From the NCBI GenBank assembly GCA_944472155.2, contig OX235275.1:52965228-53029227 (forward strand): a stretch of DNA of 64,000 nucleotides. The letters are read 5' to 3'. Position numbers and translations under genes: made by a program. A model generated the notes under the pieces. It was not told where the DNA came from. It saw only the letters and a program-made list of their open reading frames with translations, and searched no databases. Source of the stretch: Trichobilharzia szidati (taxonomy: Eukaryota > Platyhelminthes > Trematoda > Strigeidida > Schistosomatidae). This document shows positions 63,245 through 64,000 of this stretch, piece by piece; position 1 is the stretch's first letter; each line of letters starts with the position of its first letter.

Positions 63245-64000
63245 TATAGTTATTCCCTTGGGTTCAGAGTGGAACATACAGCTTCAGCGACACAACCACA
63301 CTTCGTTCTACTTTCTACTGTCCTCTTCATCCAAGTCCTCCTAGGTACATGATCTCCTCCATGTTGACCTCACACCGACGATCCACTCGTCGCTTCCCAT
63401 TCGAATTACGCTCGAGCGATGGCCTGCATTGCGTGTTCTGTCATTCGACGGCCTCTTCAACGTGCATCCAATCAATCCATCTCCATTTTCTCCTACATAT
63501 TTGCTGAGTAATCGGCTCTCGCTCGTTGGTTTGTCACTAGTCAGAGTTTCTTGCTGCTAATTCTTTCTGGCCGGCCGGTCAGCCATTGGATCTTCGTTAT
63601 TGAACTGGTGAAGCAGGCAGACATTGGTAAACATATCCAACAGGCTGTTGGAAATGCTTTCCGTGATACGCTGGCCAAGTTTCCCACCCGTGTAGAAGAA
63701 CTGATTAACTGACTTCAGTGATAGTTGCGTTAAAAATCCGAATCTTTTTATTTACACTGGCTGAGTAAGAGCAGAAGATTTCCAAACTGGTTTCACGTTG
63801 ATGAAGGTGTATCTTGCCTTTCCGAAATCGGCTAGCTGGCTGGCTTCGACATCTTCATCCATGCTGTCTGACTGTCTGACTGTGGCTGAAACCGTGCTTC
63901 TTAGACAGATAAGTGAAGGAAGGAAGTATTCTCTGTCAAATCCCTCTCGATTATGGTGATTAGTACTGGTTACTGTTGTTGTTGTTGGTTGGTTGGTTAT
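63245..64000 (-). pseudogene. RTE-clade LINE, cut by window end
   Basis: Minus-strand copy of the CTCGG/CCCTTGGG subtype: inverted 3' end TATTCCCTTGGGTTCAGAG, C-terminal coding region and thumb, running past the window. Many frameshifts; small tandem expansions (CTGGCTGGC). Confidence 0.75.

Overview
The window is eukaryotic, AT-rich and dominated by degenerate mobile elements. The transposon families point to a blood fluke (Schistosoma or a close relative): many 5'-truncated RTE-clade LINEs of the SR2 type, CR1-like LINE 3' ends, Penelope-like elements (PLEs) with GIY-YIG endonuclease domains, and tRNA-headed short repeats carrying hammerhead-ribozyme relics like the known schistosome Sm-alpha repeats. 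There are no operons, rRNAs or CRISPR arrays. I could not run any search, so family names rest on motifs read from the sequence.

Host genes are sparse. On the + strand, exons at 8734-8865 and 10978-11682 join in phase and end a gene with a SAM-like domain split by an asparagine-rich insert. A second + strand gene is suggested by exons at 44422-44514, 51673-51847 and 57158-57506, whose splice phases agree (1-1, 1-2, 2-0) and whose product resembles a laminin-G/thrombospondin-N-terminal domain of a secreted protein. Weaker candidate exons lie at 435-620, 50001-50134, 58353-58541 (+) and 53794-53906 (-). The long introns are filled with repeats.

Repeat families used below: A, about 300 bp, tRNA(Thr)-like head plus hammerhead motif, 3' end near 'CATCATGAGCTGACATCAG' in the minus copies; B, Sm-alpha-like; C, a third tRNA-like family with a hammerhead motif of stem II type GUGC/GCAC; D, about 230 bp, tRNA-like head with a 3' end matching that of the RTE element; LTR, 305-356 bp solo long terminal repeats beginning TGTGGTGAGAG and ending GTTACA. 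PLE groups I-IV are named by their GIY-YIG sequence.

Layout: 0-8.5 kb, RTE ends, family A, PLE-III, family D and a CR1-like LINE. 8.7-11.7 kb, end of the SAM-like gene, its intron holding an RTE copy with a 13-bp target duplication. 11.8-27.3 kb, families B and D, PLE-II, PLE-III and PLE-I, three LTRs, and one 1-kb compound repeat present twice in opposite orientation. 27.3-31.5 kb, family C and a cluster of PLE-III copies, one cut by a LINE with an 8-bp target duplication. 31.5-44.3 kb, families A-D, RTE relics, PLE-I relics and an inverted PLE-I pair inserted as one unit. 44.4-58.5 kb, the LamG-like gene with LTRs, RTE copies and a telomere-like tract in its introns. 58.5-64 kb, CR1-like, PLE-IV and RTE copies.
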